64,000 nt of DNA from Clostridia bacterium (GCA_900767715.1 CAAGAD010000005.1:248001-312000); one strand, 5' to 3'; shown: positions 42,408-51,389, counted from the first letter of the stretch. The notes: generated by a model not told the origin, from the sequence alone. A program made the numbers and translations.

Positions 42408-43835
42408 TTAATATTGAATTCCCCACACCACCATATGTTTTGCTTTTTCACCGCAGACGACGCACTTTTCGTCCTCACCGCAAACGTGTGATTCGTCAAT
42501 GCAACGAGATTTAGTGCCTCGAATCTCTTTCATTTTGAGTTCGCATTCTGTTTTGCCACACCAAGGCGCGTAAATAAAGCCTGGTTTGGTTTCCATAATA
42601 TTCTTCACTTCGTCGAGTGTAGTGCAGTTGTATGTGAGTTCATTGCGACGAGCGAGTGCCTTTTGATAAAGTGATGTTTGAATATTGTCGAGCAAAGCCT
42701 TAACTTCTTCTGCAATGTCGACGTCCTTGCTGATAGTCACTTTTTCGCCCGTATCACGACGTGCGAGAGTTATAACACCTGCGTCAAGGTCGCGTTTGCC
42801 CAGTTCGATACGCACTGGAATGCCGTTAACTTCGTGCTCGGCAAATTTGAAACCAGGAGATTTCTTGCTGTCATCAATAAAGACAGTAACGCCGGCAGTT
42901 TTTAGGTCAACAAGCAACTTTTCTGCTTGAATCATAACTTCGTTGTCTGTGCCGATTGGTACAATGACCACTTGGCGTGGAGCGATTTTTGGTGGCAAAA
43001 CAAGACCATTGTCATCGCTGTGTACCATAATTAGCGCGCCAATCATACGAGTGGTTGAGCCCCAAGATGTTTGGTATACATTCTCCCATTCGTTGTTTTC
43101 GTTCAAGAACTTTACGTCATAGGCTTTGGCAAACTTTTGACCGAAATAGTGGCTAGTTGCACTCTGCAAAGCCACGCCGTTATACATCAGTGCTTCGATT
43201 GTGTAAGTGTATTCTGCACCGGCAAACTTTTCCTTTTCCGTCTTTCTGCCAGCCACAACTGGAATGGCTAGATAGTCTTCAAAGAATTTTTTGTAAACGT
43301 TCAACATATCCAAAGTTTCTTTTTCTGCTTCGGCTTGGGTGGCGTGAATGGTATGACCTTCTTGCCACAAAAATTCACGAGTGCGCAAGAAAGGACGTGT
43401 TTCCTTTTCCCAGCGCACAACATTGACCCATTGGTTATACAACTTTGGCAAGTCGCGGTAAGACTTCACTTTGTCTTTGTAATAATCGCAAAAAAGCGTT
43501 TCGCTAGTAGGACGAATTGCCATTCTCTCTTCCAAAGGGTTGCTTCCGCCGATTGTCACCCACGCACATTCAGGTGCAAAGCCTTCAATCAACTCGCCTT
43601 CTTTTTTGAGCAGACTTTCTGGAATGAGCATTGGCATACAAACGTTTTGGTGTCCGGTTTGCTTGAACATTGCGTCCATAACTGACTGTATTTTTTCCCA
43701 GATTGCATAGCCATTCGGCTCAATAACGCAAAAACCCTTTACGTTTGAATATTCAGCCAAATGTGCTGCCTTGACGACGTCTGTGTACCATTGTGCAAAA
43801 TCTACGTCGCGTGATGTAATCATTTTATTCGCCAT
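42408..43835 (-). CDS. proS: Prolyl-tRNA synthetase (archaeal/eukaryotic type)
   Basis: Class II synthetase, 475 aa. The start MANKMITSRDVDFAQWYTDVVKAAHLAEY and the segments GCVIEPNGYAIWE-like (GFCVIEPNGYAIWEKIQ), MRPTSETLFCDYY-like (AIRPTSETLFCDYY), TRPFLRTREFLWQEGHT and a C-terminal Cys-containing zinc region mark the eukaryote/archaeal-like ProRS. It lacks the large editing insert of the usual bacterial enzyme (about 570 aa). I start at ATG 43835, which overlaps the last codons of xseB and has GGAGG 8 nt upstream. Confidence 0.94.
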   Translation of the reverse strand: MANKMITSRDVDFAQWYTDVVKAAHLAEYSNVKGFCVIEPNGYAIWEKIQSVMDAMFKQTGHQNVCMPMLIPESLLKKEGELIEGFAPECAWVTIGGSNPLEERMAIRPTSETLFCDYYKDKVKSYRDLPKLYNQWVNVVRWEKETRPFLRTREFLWQEGHTIHATQAEAEKETLDMLNVYKKFFEDYLAIPVVAGRKTEKEKFAGAEYTYTIEALMYNGVALQSATSHYFGQKFAKAYDVKFLNENNEWENVYQTSWGSTTRMIGALIMVHSDDNGLVLPPKIAPRQVVIVPIGTDNEVMIQAEKLLVDLKTAGVTVFIDDSKKSPGFKFAEHEVNGIPVRIELGKRDLDAGVITLARRDTGEKVTISKDVDIAEEVKALLDNIQTSLYQKALARRNELTYNCTTLDEVKNIMETKPGFIYAPWCGKTECELKMKEIRGTKSRCIDESHVCGEDEKCVVCGEKAKHMVVWGIQY

Positions 43836-44043
43836 CGCCAAATTCCTCCTCTGTAATAGTATTGTCCAATTTCTTCTTAATCTCTACCACTTTACCCTTG
43901 GTTTTGTCAATCGTGTCAAGGCATTCTTTGGTGAGAACCATTCCTTCTTCATATATCTTAATAGAGTCGTCAAGACTGAGTTTGCCCGATTCAAGCGCGG
44001 AACAAATCTCGTCAATTCTCTTCAATTTCTCTTCAAATGTCAT
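43825..44043 (-). CDS. xseB: Exodeoxyribonuclease VII small subunit
   Basis: 72 aa, MTFEEKLKRIDEICSALESGKLSLDDSIKIYEEG is the typical helical hairpin that binds the XseA C-terminal region. It starts 1 nt after xseA and overlaps the proS start by 11 nt. Confidence 0.94.
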   Translation of the reverse strand: MTFEEKLKRIDEICSALESGKLSLDDSIKIYEEGMVLTKECLDTIDKTKGKVVEIKKKLDNTITEEEFGDGE

Positions 44044-44044
44044 T

Positions 44045-45229
44045 TTATTCTCCTATAATTTCTTTCACAACAGCCTTGACACTGCCGTCTGTTAGGCGAA
44101 TGTCAATATTGTCATCAACTTTCACAGCCTTTACGCTTGTCACCGCCTTACCCTTGTTGGTTAGGTGCGCATAACCTTTTTTGAGTATGGCAATCGGGTT
44201 CAACTTCTCCATTGTATTAAGGTTGAGCGCCATTTTATATTCCAGTTCTTGCACCACGCCGTCAATTAGGTTATTGAGAGTGCGTTTGCCGTTGTTTAGT
44301 TGAGTTGTAAAATTATTTATGTCTATATCTAGTGTGTTTTTCAATCTAACTACCCTATTTGTGAGATTGCTAGATAAAAAGTCTAGTTGTTTGTTTAGAT
44401 AGTAGTCAAGTGATTTGTGGGTCTTGTTCAATTTATCTTTCACGCCCGACAAATCCATTGTCACAAGTTCTGCCGCTGCTGACGGTGTCGGGGCGCGTAG
44501 GTCTGCCACAAAATCAATGATTGTGAAGTCTGTTTCGTGACCTACTGCGGAAATAATTGGTTTTTGGCAATCATAGACTACTCTGGCAAGTGCTTCTTCA
44601 TTGAAAGGTTGCAAATCCTCTATCGACCCACCGCCACGTGCCACGACGATGACATCTACTTTGTCATAATTGTCAAAAAATTTGATGCCGTCAATAATCT
44701 GCTCCATAGCGCCCTTACCTTGCACTTGCGCGTTGTACAGCACTACGTCTAGCATTGGGTTGCGACGTGATGAAACATTGATAATATCGCGAATTACAGC
44801 ACCGGTGCGCGATGTAACTACGCCTATGCGTTTAATCTCTTTTGGCAAAGGTAATTTGTGAGAAGCGCTAAATAGTCCTTCTTGCTCCAATTTTTGCTTT
44901 AATTCGATGAATTTTTGATACAATTCACCCTGTCCATATTGTTCAAGGCTGACAGCGTTAAACGATAATTTGCCACCCTTGACATAATATTTGACCGAGC
45001 CACGAATGAGCACTTTGTCGCCTATTTTGACTGGTCCAAATCTGTCCGCATTAAACAAAACGCAAGTGAGCAAACTCTCTTCATCTTTAATGTTAAAATA
45101 TGCAATGCCTCTAGTGACGTTATAACTGGACACCTCGCCCATCACCAAAATGTTGTTCCACACAGCCTCTGAATCCACGACTTGCTTGATAAAATTGCTA
45201 ATTTCGCGTACAGAATAAGTGTGTTCCAT
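44045..45229 (-). CDS. xseA: Exodeoxyribonuclease VII large subunit
   Basis: Degrades single-stranded DNA in repair. N-terminal OB fold (YSVREISNFIKQVVD, WNNILVMGEVSSYNV), catalytic domain with RIGVVTSRTGAVIRDI, VARGGGSIEDLQPFNEE and SAVGHETDFTIIDFVADLRAPTPSAAAE, coiled-coil C-terminus ending in NPIAILKKGYAHLTNKGK. At 394 aa it is near normal (400-450). Its ATG overlaps the nusB stop (TAATG). Confidence 0.95.
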   Translation of the reverse strand: MEHTYSVREISNFIKQVVDSEAVWNNILVMGEVSSYNVTRGIAYFNIKDEESLLTCVLFNADRFGPVKIGDKVLIRGSVKYYVKGGKLSFNAVSLEQYGQGELYQKFIELKQKLEQEGLFSASHKLPLPKEIKRIGVVTSRTGAVIRDIINVSSRRNPMLDVVLYNAQVQGKGAMEQIIDGIKFFDNYDKVDVIVVARGGGSIEDLQPFNEEALARVVYDCQKPIISAVGHETDFTIIDFVADLRAPTPSAAAELVTMDLSGVKDKLNKTHKSLDYYLNKQLDFLSSNLTNRVVRLKNTLDIDINNFTTQLNNGKRTLNNLIDGVVQELEYKMALNLNTMEKLNPIAILKKGYAHLTNKGKAVTSVKAVKVDDNIDIRLTDGSVKAVVKEIIGE

Positions 45230-45633
45230 TATTTAGTTTCCTTTTTGACAACGCTACTCAAAAATCCGTTGATAAACTTGTAACTCTTTTCGGTAGAATA
45301 TTTTTTGGCAAGTTCGACCGCTTCGTTGATGATGACTGCCGGCGGGTTCTCTTTGATGTACATAAGTTCACAAAGGCTGACGAAAATAATCGCCAAATCT
45401 ACTTTGAAAAGGCGTTCCTTGGTGTAACCTACTAGGTTGTCCGTAATAATCTTGTTTAAATCTGCATAGTGCTCGGCTGATGTACGCAAAATCTGCGCTA
45501 CGAATGCCAAGTCGTCTTCGTCGGTTAATGTATCGTACAAATCAAGGTTATTGATATCTCCGTCCTTTTCCGCATTGAAAAGGCGTGCATACATTGATTG
45601 AAAAGCGACTTCTCTGGCTTGTGACCTACTCAT
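45229..45633 (-). CDS. nusB: Transcription antitermination factor NusB
   Basis: All-helical RNA-binding protein acting with S10 in rRNA antitermination, 134 aa. MSRSQAREVAFQSMYARL, INEAVELAKKYSTEKSYKFINGFLSSVVK are typical. I start at ATG 45633, preceded by GGAGGAAACA, not the in-frame codon four residues upstream. A hairpin between asp23 and nusB may attenuate transcription. Confidence 0.94.
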   Translation of the reverse strand: MSRSQAREVAFQSMYARLFNAEKDGDINNLDLYDTLTDEDDLAFVAQILRTSAEHYADLNKIITDNLVGYTKERLFKVDLAIIFVSLCELMYIKENPPAVIINEAVELAKKYSTEKSYKFINGFLSSVVKKETK

Positions 45634-45649
45634 TGTTTCCTCCAAACGA

Positions 45650-45678
45650 AAATTCCCCTTGTATTAAAAGGGGAAATT
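45650..45678 (-). terminator. Possible attenuator between asp23 and nusB
   Basis: TTCCCCTT/AAGGGGAA stem with a 7-nt loop, short T run on the - strand (AATTTTC). Partial termination is possible because the U tract is weak. Confidence 0.5.
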
Positions 45679-45679
45679 A

Positions 45680-46030
45680 TTAATTATTGGCATTAATTTT
45701 GGCAACGTCCATAATGTGAACATTGATAGCCTTGATAGGAATATCAATCATCGACTGAATGTTGCTCTTAATGTTCTGTTGAATTTTGTAAACGATGTCA
45801 TTGACAACGACGTTCTGTTCAACGACAACATAAACATCAATCACGATACCAAAATCGGTGTACTTGATTTTCACGCCCGACTCGGCATCTTTATGAACAA
45901 TCTTGGTCAATTTGTTTGCCAAATTGTCTGCCATTCCGGCAACGCCTTGTGTTTCTTTGGTGGCAGAGTAAACGATTGACTGCAAGATGTTCTTGTCAAA
46001 GAACAAACTACCTTTATCTTCAAAATTCAT
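45680..46030 (-). CDS. Asp23/Gls24 family protein (YqhY-like)
   Basis: Alkaline-shock/Gls24 domain protein, 116 aa. ILQSIVYSATKETQGVAGM and GVKIKYTDFGIVIDVYVVVEQN, then DIVYKIQQNIKSNIQSMIDIPIKAINVHIMDV are characteristic. In Bacillus YqhY is linked to fatty-acid synthesis control and sits between acc genes and nusB; here it lies between spoIIIAH and nusB. It has its own promoter at 46053-46081. Confidence 0.9.
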   Translation of the reverse strand: MNFEDKGSLFFDKNILQSIVYSATKETQGVAGMADNLANKLTKIVHKDAESGVKIKYTDFGIVIDVYVVVEQNVVVNDIVYKIQQNIKSNIQSMIDIPIKAINVHIMDVAKINANN

Positions 46031-46052
46031 TTTATGCTCCTAATTATGATTA

Positions 46053-46081
46053 ATTATAGCATATAAATTATGCTTTGGCAA
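46053..46081 (-). promoter_or_regulatory. Promoter of asp23-nusB-xseAB
   Basis: On the - strand TTGCCA, 17-bp spacer, TATAAT, 22 nt before the ATG with an AGGAG site in the leader. It separates the vegetative genes from the sporulation operon upstream. Confidence 0.75.
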
Positions 46082-46096
46082 TTATCTAGCGAACAT

Positions 46097-46576
46097 TTAT
46101 TCGGCAGATGGCATAATTGCAATGTTGTCGATTGGCACTTTTGTTTGCTTCAAAATGATGTCTTTGATTTGAGAAACTTGTTCGGCAGTCAAATCTTTTT
46201 CGCTACGGTTGACCACAACGTTGACATAGTTGTTGCTTTCTGTGTAAACGGCGTCTGTTTGCAATTTGGCTTCGATAAGGCCTTCAATCACCACTTCTTT
46301 TTCGATTTGAGCGATAAGTGCGTTCTTGGCTTCTTGTGCACTGGCAATTTCTGACTTGGTTGACTTTTCACTGGCAATAATGCTTTCGTAAAGGTTAATT
46401 TCGCTCTTGCGTGCGCTGTCACGATTGGTTCTAAAATTGGTGTAGAAACTCTCCGTTGCAGTGCTGTTTACGTTCACAGACGTAAGATTGTTGTTTAGCA
46501 TAATGTTCAAGAATCCTGTCACGCCCAAAAGCGCTACCATAACCGACAAAATAATTATTTTTTTCTTTTTACTCAT
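46097..46576 (-). CDS. spoIIIAH: Stage III sporulation protein AH
   Basis: Mother-cell part of the channel across the septal space; it pairs with forespore SpoIIQ. Short cytoplasmic basic start MSKKKK, one membrane helix (about 6-25) and an extracytoplasmic YscJ/FliF-like ring domain (DLTAEQVSQIKDIILKQTKVPIDNIAIMPSAE). At 159 aa it is shorter than the Bacillus protein (218), missing part of the linker. Last gene of the spoIIIA operon. Confidence 0.92.
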   Translation of the reverse strand: MSKKKKIIILSVMVALLGVTGFLNIMLNNNLTSVNVNSTATESFYTNFRTNRDSARKSEINLYESIIASEKSTKSEIASAQEAKNALIAQIEKEVVIEGLIEAKLQTDAVYTESNNYVNVVVNRSEKDLTAEQVSQIKDIILKQTKVPIDNIAIMPSAE

Positions 46577-46585
46577 AACACTCTC

Positions 46586-47056
46586 CTATTTTGATAAAAA
46601 TACTTCTATATTTCCACTTGATATTTCAAACAGTGCTTGCGTGGCTTTTATCAAGTTTAGTTTCACAGCCACATCGTCAACTCCCCTTGCCACAATCACA
46701 ACTCCCTTTATTGATGGGAATGCTGTCATCGTGACAGTTTGGGTCTTTTCGTTGACCGGAATGCCTGTCATATCTAGCGTTATTACGACAGACACTCTAC
46801 TTGCGCCTTTTATATTGGACAATGTGTCTTCTAGGCGGGTTTCCAACGAGTTGACATAGCCTGTCACTGTGCCGTCGTTGTTGACCGCCGTCGTCTTCTT
46901 TTTGTCTACCGATGACATATATATCAGCACCATTGCCACTACAAAGACGATTGCAATCACTATTTCAATGTGTTTTATCGATTTAAGTTTCTCAAATATT
47001 TTAAGTTTTGGCTTTGGTTTCTTGTTTTGCGCAACTGCGTCGCTCTGTTCATTCAT
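46586..47056 (-). CDS. spoIIIAG: Stage III sporulation protein AG
   Basis: Ring-forming component of the SpoIIIA-SpoIIQ channel. Cytoplasmic N-terminus, membrane helix (about 33-50: IEIVIAIVFVVAMVLIYM) and a ring-building domain (SLETRLEDTLSNIKGASRVSVVITL...GVVIVARGVDDVAVKLNLIKATQALFEI). 156 aa, short for the family (about 200). It overlaps spoIIIAF by 8 nt. Confidence 0.92.
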   Translation of the reverse strand: MNEQSDAVAQNKKPKPKLKIFEKLKSIKHIEIVIAIVFVVAMVLIYMSSVDKKKTTAVNNDGTVTGYVNSLETRLEDTLSNIKGASRVSVVITLDMTGIPVNEKTQTVTMTAFPSIKGVVIVARGVDDVAVKLNLIKATQALFEISSGNIEVFLSK

Positions 47057-47528
47057 TAAAACTTATTGCACCCTCCTCGACTTTTACACTGTTCAATATG
47101 CACTCCTTGATTACGTTATACTTATTTATATGCTTGTCCTTTCTGTCAATGACTAAATTTTGAATATTTACTATAATTTTTTCTATGGATATGTCCAAGT
47201 CCGTTTCTTTATATACTACTTCTATACTTATGTTCTTCATACCCTCGCTATCTAGTTTTTGTTCTAGGTAGGTCGCCATTTGTTCAGCGCGGGCTTTGGT
47301 GATGTATTCTATGTAGTCTTCATTCACGCTAACCGCTTTGGTGTCTATGAGTTCGTTTAGGTCAAAGTCTTTGTTCACTAGGTTGGCTACGGGTGTAAGC
47401 AATATGAATACAACAAAAATAGAATACATACCTTTTATGTATTTTCGCGTTTGACCATTAGGCAGTGCCACTTCTATAACTATACCGAGTATCACTGCTC
47501 CTAGTATGCTAGATATATATGATGTCAT
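47049..47528 (-). CDS. spoIIIAF: Stage III sporulation protein AF
   Basis: 159 aa membrane protein: two N-terminal helices (MTSYISSILGAVILGIVIEVALP and YIKGMYSIFVVFILLTPVANLV) with an outer ring-like domain. The start is ATG 47528, which overlaps the spoIIIAE stop (ATGA). A longer in-frame start at 47687 would read back into spoIIIAE and lacks family sequence. Confidence 0.9.
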   Translation of the reverse strand: MTSYISSILGAVILGIVIEVALPNGQTRKYIKGMYSIFVVFILLTPVANLVNKDFDLNELIDTKAVSVNEDYIEYITKARAEQMATYLEQKLDSEGMKNISIEVVYKETDLDISIEKIIVNIQNLVIDRKDKHINKYNVIKECILNSVKVEEGAISFNE

Positions 47529-48787
47529 ACAAACACACTCCCCGCCGTCGCCATTATCATTCCCATCATCAATAGATACATAAACGACAGCACTATAATT
47601 GTTGTAGATAGAATATTTAGACTCTTTGACACTCCGTCCAACATTTTCACCAGTTTGTCGTCGCATAGTGGTTGCATAATGGCACAAGTGAGTTTCAATA
47701 GTAGCGAGAATATTGCCAGTTCTAATATTGGATTAATTATGGTAGATAAGAGTATTATCATTCCTACTATGCCTACGCCGTTTTTTATCAGCAGACTACT
47801 AGATAGTATTAGGTCAAATCCTTCGGTCAAATATCCGCCCATTATAGGCACATAACTCTTTATCGTGAACTTGGCTGTGCGGATTGATACGCTGTCGAAT
47901 GTTGAAGCGGAAATGCCTTGTATGCTTATTACGGCAAAGAACGCGGTGAATGTGACGCCAACTACCCATTTAAAAAGGCTAGATATAAAACTATTCACCT
48001 TGTCCAGTTTGATTGAGTTGCTTAGGTTGCCCACGAGAGTAAACACTATCGACAATATAAATAGCGGTAGGACGAACGAAACAAAGAGTTGCGACACTCC
48101 GCTTGTAAGGAGTGCCACAGCGGGCTTGTACAGTCCTACCGAATTGGTACTGCCGACAGATACGGCAAGCGTGAGCAAGATTGGAAAGACTGCGTTCATC
48201 TGCGACCTAATGGACGTAATGGTTTGGCTCGTGGTGGTGAGCAAGTTTTTCACGCAACTGCCTATGGCGACTATCACTAGGCTAAGGCATACGAAGTTGG
48301 TTATGTCGTTAAGGCTCTTTTCATTGTCCTTACTTTTGATTTTGCCGAGCAGACTGCACGTAATGGCGACACCCAACACAAACAACATCAGTGTAATATA
48401 TTTCTTTATACACCCTGTGAACGCGGTGAGCATTAGTGAAAAGATGTTGTCGTATTCAAGGCTTATTTCGCCCACAAGCACCTTTTTTACGCCGTTTGTC
48501 ACATCTGCCAGATTGATTATCGGTGTGGTGCTGGCGTTCAAATCTTGAAGCATTAAGTCCAAAGCGGTAAAATCAATTTGTTTTAACTGATTGTCTATCT
48601 CGCTGGTCAGTTCTTTTTCCAGTTCGAGTCGGCTGTTCTCGTACGCAAGCGCATACGAATTGGTTGGAACTATGTACACGGCATATATGAGCGTGCTGAT
48701 AAGTGCGACAAAACAAAGCAGTCGTTGGCGAAAGCGCTGTTTTTTCGTGCCAGATTTATCTCGGGGTGTGGCGGAAAACATCTTCAT
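47525..48787 (-). CDS. spoIIIAE: Stage III sporulation protein AE
   Basis: Polytopic membrane protein of the channel complex, 420 aa. An N-terminal signal/helix (about 20-46) precedes an extracytoplasmic segment and eight or so helices. Typical pieces are SLSLVIVAIGSCVKNLLTTTSQTITSIRSQMNAVFPILLTLAVSVG-type and KWVVGVTFTAFFAVISIQGISA. The start overlaps the spoIIIAD stop (TAATG). Confidence 0.92.
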   Translation of the reverse strand: MKMFSATPRDKSGTKKQRFRQRLLCFVALISTLIYAVYIVPTNSYALAYENSRLELEKELTSEIDNQLKQIDFTALDLMLQDLNASTTPIINLADVTNGVKKVLVGEISLEYDNIFSLMLTAFTGCIKKYITLMLFVLGVAITCSLLGKIKSKDNEKSLNDITNFVCLSLVIVAIGSCVKNLLTTTSQTITSIRSQMNAVFPILLTLAVSVGSTNSVGLYKPAVALLTSGVSQLFVSFVLPLFILSIVFTLVGNLSNSIKLDKVNSFISSLFKWVVGVTFTAFFAVISIQGISASTFDSVSIRTAKFTIKSYVPIMGGYLTEGFDLILSSSLLIKNGVGIVGMIILLSTIINPILELAIFSLLLKLTCAIMQPLCDDKLVKMLDGVSKSLNILSTTIIVLSFMYLLMMGMIMATAGSVFV

Positions 48788-49170
48788 TACACCAACTCCA
48801 AAATAGTGTCAATCAAGGTGTTGACAATCGGCATAGAAAGCAGAAGAATCATCAGTTTGCCCGCTAACAATATCTTGTCGCCTATGCTTGAATTGCCCGT
48901 GTCGTTGCACAAGTTGGCGCTGAACTCACACAGATAGCCAATCCCAATCATCTTGAACACCGGCGCGAGTACGCCATCACCCAGCCCCGTTTTGATAAAC
49001 ATCAGTTTGAGCGACTTGGCAATATCAATCACCATATCGACAGAAAGAACTAGCACGATGATAGACCCTGCTAGTCCAATAAGTATTGCGATTTCTGGTT
49101 TTATCTGCTTGACAAACAGGCAAACAAAACTAGTCACTAACCCTACGGCGATGATTTTTGCTAACTCCAT
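48787..49170 (-). CDS. spoIIIAD: Stage III sporulation protein AD
   Basis: 127 aa membrane protein with about four hydrophobic segments; IAVGLVTSFVCLFVKQIKPEIAILIGLAGSI and KMIGIGYLCEFSANLCNDTGNSSIGDKILLAGK are diagnostic. Eight nt after spoIIIAC. Confidence 0.93.
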   Translation of the reverse strand: MELAKIIAVGLVTSFVCLFVKQIKPEIAILIGLAGSIIVLVLSVDMVIDIAKSLKLMFIKTGLGDGVLAPVFKMIGIGYLCEFSANLCNDTGNSSIGDKILLAGKLMILLLSMPIVNTLIDTILELV

Positions 49171-49178
49171 TTTTCCTT

Positions 49179-49376
49179 CTAAAACACGTTAAATAAGTCT
49201 TTAACATTCTCAACAAGCGACTGAATAAGGTTCAAAACCATCATCAGCGCCACAATTAGCCCCGCCAAAGTGGTAACGTTGCTGATTTCTTCCTTGCCAC
49301 AGTATTTCAGCAGTTGGTTTACGATTGCCGTAACCAAACCAACGCCCGCCAACTTCAAAATAATCTCATATCCCAT
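49179..49376 (-). CDS. spoIIIAC: Stage III sporulation protein AC
   Basis: 65 aa, two membrane helices (IILKLAGVGLVTAIVNQLL and NVTTLAGLIVALMMVLNLI). Same length and spacing as other SpoIIIAC proteins; homologous to the first part of SpoIIIAD. Confidence 0.92.
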   Translation of the reverse strand: MGYEIILKLAGVGLVTAIVNQLLKYCGKEEISNVTTLAGLIVALMMVLNLIQSLVENVKDLFNVF

Positions 49377-49384
49377 AATTTCTC

Positions 49385-49870
49385 CTAAATAAGCAATATA
49401 GACAGCGCCAAACCCAAAAGCAAAAACAACTTGGTGTATAGTCCGCCATATTTAACATTCTCAACCTTGGCTTGCTCCAAAAGTTGATTAATCTGCTCGA
49501 TAGACGCTTGTATATTCATTTTTTCGGTGTCAAAGTCCGCTTTGCCCAGATTTTCAAGTGTATGCGTAAGCACGTCTTGTTCATTCTGCTTCAAAATGTG
49601 GCAAGAACAGTCTATACAATCGCATTTGTGGTGCAGATAGGAATAATAGTTGTCCAGCAATTTATGTGTGTATTTATTGTTGGACTGCGAGTTGTAGCGG
49701 TTCACCGTCGCACTGAGTTTGCTCTTCTCGAAGTTTATGTTTGATAACACATAGTTCAAAAAACCTACGAAATCACTAAAAAAGGCTTGTCTATCTATGT
49801 AATATTTAGACAATCCGCGACCTATGTAGGTAAGAGAAAATATTAAGATTAAAATTAAAAAATATTTCAT
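49385..49870 (-). CDS. spoIIIAB: Stage III sporulation protein AB
   Basis: 161 aa with a membrane helix at each end (about 3-16 and 146-160) and a helical extracytoplasmic or cytoplasmic body resembling GspF-type proteins. LLGLALSILLI is the typical end. Unusual is a Cys/His cluster H80-H81-x-C83-x-C85-xx-C88-x-C90-H91 that could bind metal or form disulfides. It starts 1 nt after spoIIIAA. Confidence 0.88.
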   Translation of the reverse strand: MKYFLILILIFSLTYIGRGLSKYYIDRQAFFSDFVGFLNYVLSNINFEKSKLSATVNRYNSQSNNKYTHKLLDNYYSYLHHKCDCIDCSCHILKQNEQDVLTHTLENLGKADFDTEKMNIQASIEQINQLLEQAKVENVKYGGLYTKLFLLLGLALSILLI

Positions 49871-49871
49871 A

Positions 49872-50762
49872 CTATCTACAATAAATACAACTCAAATTGG
49901 CGTCAAAAATGGCTGTTAGTGTGCCAATGCCACTGTCCTTAGTGAGCAAGACATATCTATCAAATGTCTTGCTTGATATATATTGCTTAAATGCTGTTTT
50001 CTGTTTTAAATCTTGAATTGACGCACAATGTAGTGTAGCAATTACTTTAACCCCACTATTTGTGGCGTCATTGACGTATGGCATATCTTTTTCAACATCT
50101 AGTTCGTCAAACACAAAAACGTCCGGACTCATACTGCGAATGCCGTATTTAAAAGCGAACTCCTTTGACGCGTAACTATACACATCTACATAGTCGCCCA
50201 ACTTAATTTGCGCATTGCCGTCCACTACGCTGGCAATCTCCCCGCGTTCATCGGCGACGAGCAGATTGAGTTTTGGCTTTTTACTAGACAACTGTCGTAC
50301 AAAGTCGCGCAAGAAAGTGGTTTTGCCCACGCCGGGAGCGGACAGAATGAGAGTGTTCTTGACTTCATTGCCAACAAGGTAATCATAGGCGAACAGACTG
50401 CAATTTTTTATATCGTGCGGAATGCGAATGTTTACCGCTTGAATGTGTTTGATTGTACGCACCGAACCCGCTTCGCTCACCACCTCGCCACACAGGCCGA
50501 CGCGAATGCCACCTTTTAGCGTAACGAAGCCTTCCTTGACGCTGTCATTGATTGCGTACATTGAGTTGTCGCAGATTTTATAGACAAACTCTTCCATCAT
50601 CGTGCGGTCGCACACCAGTTTGTCCCCTACGAAATATTTGTCCCCGCCCGCGCAAACAACAACTGGACAATTTACGCGCAACCTTATCTCGTTTATTACG
50701 CCAAAATTGAACTGTTCCTTGATGGCAGACATTATTACGCTTGGCAAATACTCTTCAATCAT
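49872..50762 (-). CDS. spoIIIAA: Stage III sporulation protein AA (ATPase)
   Basis: Secretion-type ATPase thought to power the SpoIIIA channel, 296 aa. Walker A SAPGVGKTT (K147), LNLLVADERGEIAS and SPDVFVFDELDVEKD (Walker B), VIATLHCASI. N-terminal INEIRLRVNCPVVV is typical. First gene of the operon. It is preceded by the efp terminator, so it needs its own (sigma-E in Bacillus) promoter, which I could not assign with confidence. RBS AAAGGAAT. Confidence 0.94.
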   Translation of the reverse strand: MIEEYLPSVIMSAIKEQFNFGVINEIRLRVNCPVVVCAGGDKYFVGDKLVCDRTMMEEFVYKICDNSMYAINDSVKEGFVTLKGGIRVGLCGEVVSEAGSVRTIKHIQAVNIRIPHDIKNCSLFAYDYLVGNEVKNTLILSAPGVGKTTFLRDFVRQLSSKKPKLNLLVADERGEIASVVDGNAQIKLGDYVDVYSYASKEFAFKYGIRSMSPDVFVFDELDVEKDMPYVNDATNSGVKVIATLHCASIQDLKQKTAFKQYISSKTFDRYVLLTKDSGIGTLTAIFDANLSCIYCR

Positions 50763-50794
50763 AAAATTCCTTTGTATAGTCTATTATTCGGGCA

Positions 50795-50822
50795 CAAAAA
50801 AAAGAACTCGCAAGGAGTCCTT
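50795..50822 (-). terminator. Terminator of efp
   Basis: Stem GGACTC/GAGTTC (one G-T pair), 5-nt loop, followed by eight T on the - strand; insulates the sporulation operon from efp. Confidence 0.8.
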
Positions 50823-50831
50823 TTTGAATAA

Positions 50832-51389
50832 TTATACTCTTTCCATATATTCGCCAGTACGAGTATCTACGCGAATCTTCTGGTGATTGTCCACGAAAAG
50901 TGGGACTTGGATTTTGTAACCAGTTTCCAAAACGGCAGGTTTGTTGCCAGCCTTTGAAGTGTCGCCTTGAATTCCTGGTTCGCATTCTACGATTTCAAGT
51001 TCTACAAATAGTGGTGGGTCAACTGCAAATGCCTTACCATTGTAAAGTTGAACTTGAACGTTCATACCTTCAATGATGAAGTTGAGCGCGTCAGCAACTG
51101 TTTCCTTATTGAATGGGAATTGCTCATATGTTTGAGTGTCCATAAAATAGTACAAGTCGCCGTCAGCGTACAAATATTGCATTTCTTTGTGCTCGATGTG
51201 AGCCAATTCAAATTTTTCACTTGGGTTGAAAGTTCTTTCCAAAACTTGACCAGTCATAGCATTCTTAATCTTTGTACGTACAAATGCTGCGCCCTTACCT
51301 GGCTTAACGTGTTGGAAATCTACGATATAATAAACTGCGCCGTCCAATACGAATGTGACGCCTTTTCTAAAATCTCCTGCTGTAATCAT
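50832..51389 (-). CDS. efp: Translation elongation factor P
   Basis: Relieves ribosome stalling at polyproline. KOW-like domain MITAGDFRKGVTFVLDGAVYYIVDFQHVKPGKGAAFVRTK with K32 at the tip that inserts into the peptidyl-transferase centre, then two OB domains ending in DTRTGEYMERV; 185 aa. AAGGAG site. Single gene with promoter and terminator, directly upstream of spoIIIA as in many Bacillota. Confidence 0.96.
   Translation of the reverse strand: MITAGDFRKGVTFVLDGAVYYIVDFQHVKPGKGAAFVRTKIKNAMTGQVLERTFNPSEKFELAHIEHKEMQYLYADGDLYYFMDTQTYEQFPFNKETVADALNFIIEGMNVQVQLYNGKAFAVDPPLFVELEIVECEPGIQGDTSKAGNKPAVLETGYKIQVPLFVDNHQKIRVDTRTGEYMERV

Noticed and set aside
47526..47687. N-terminal extension of spoIIIAF to 212 aa
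   Set aside because: The extra 53 residues lie within the spoIIIAE coding region and do not resemble SpoIIIAF; ATG 47528 couples directly to the spoIIIAE stop.
50763..50795. Sigma-E promoter of spoIIIAA
   Set aside because: A loose match (GAATAAT ... TATACAAA) exists but spacing and -10 are too poor to report as a feature.
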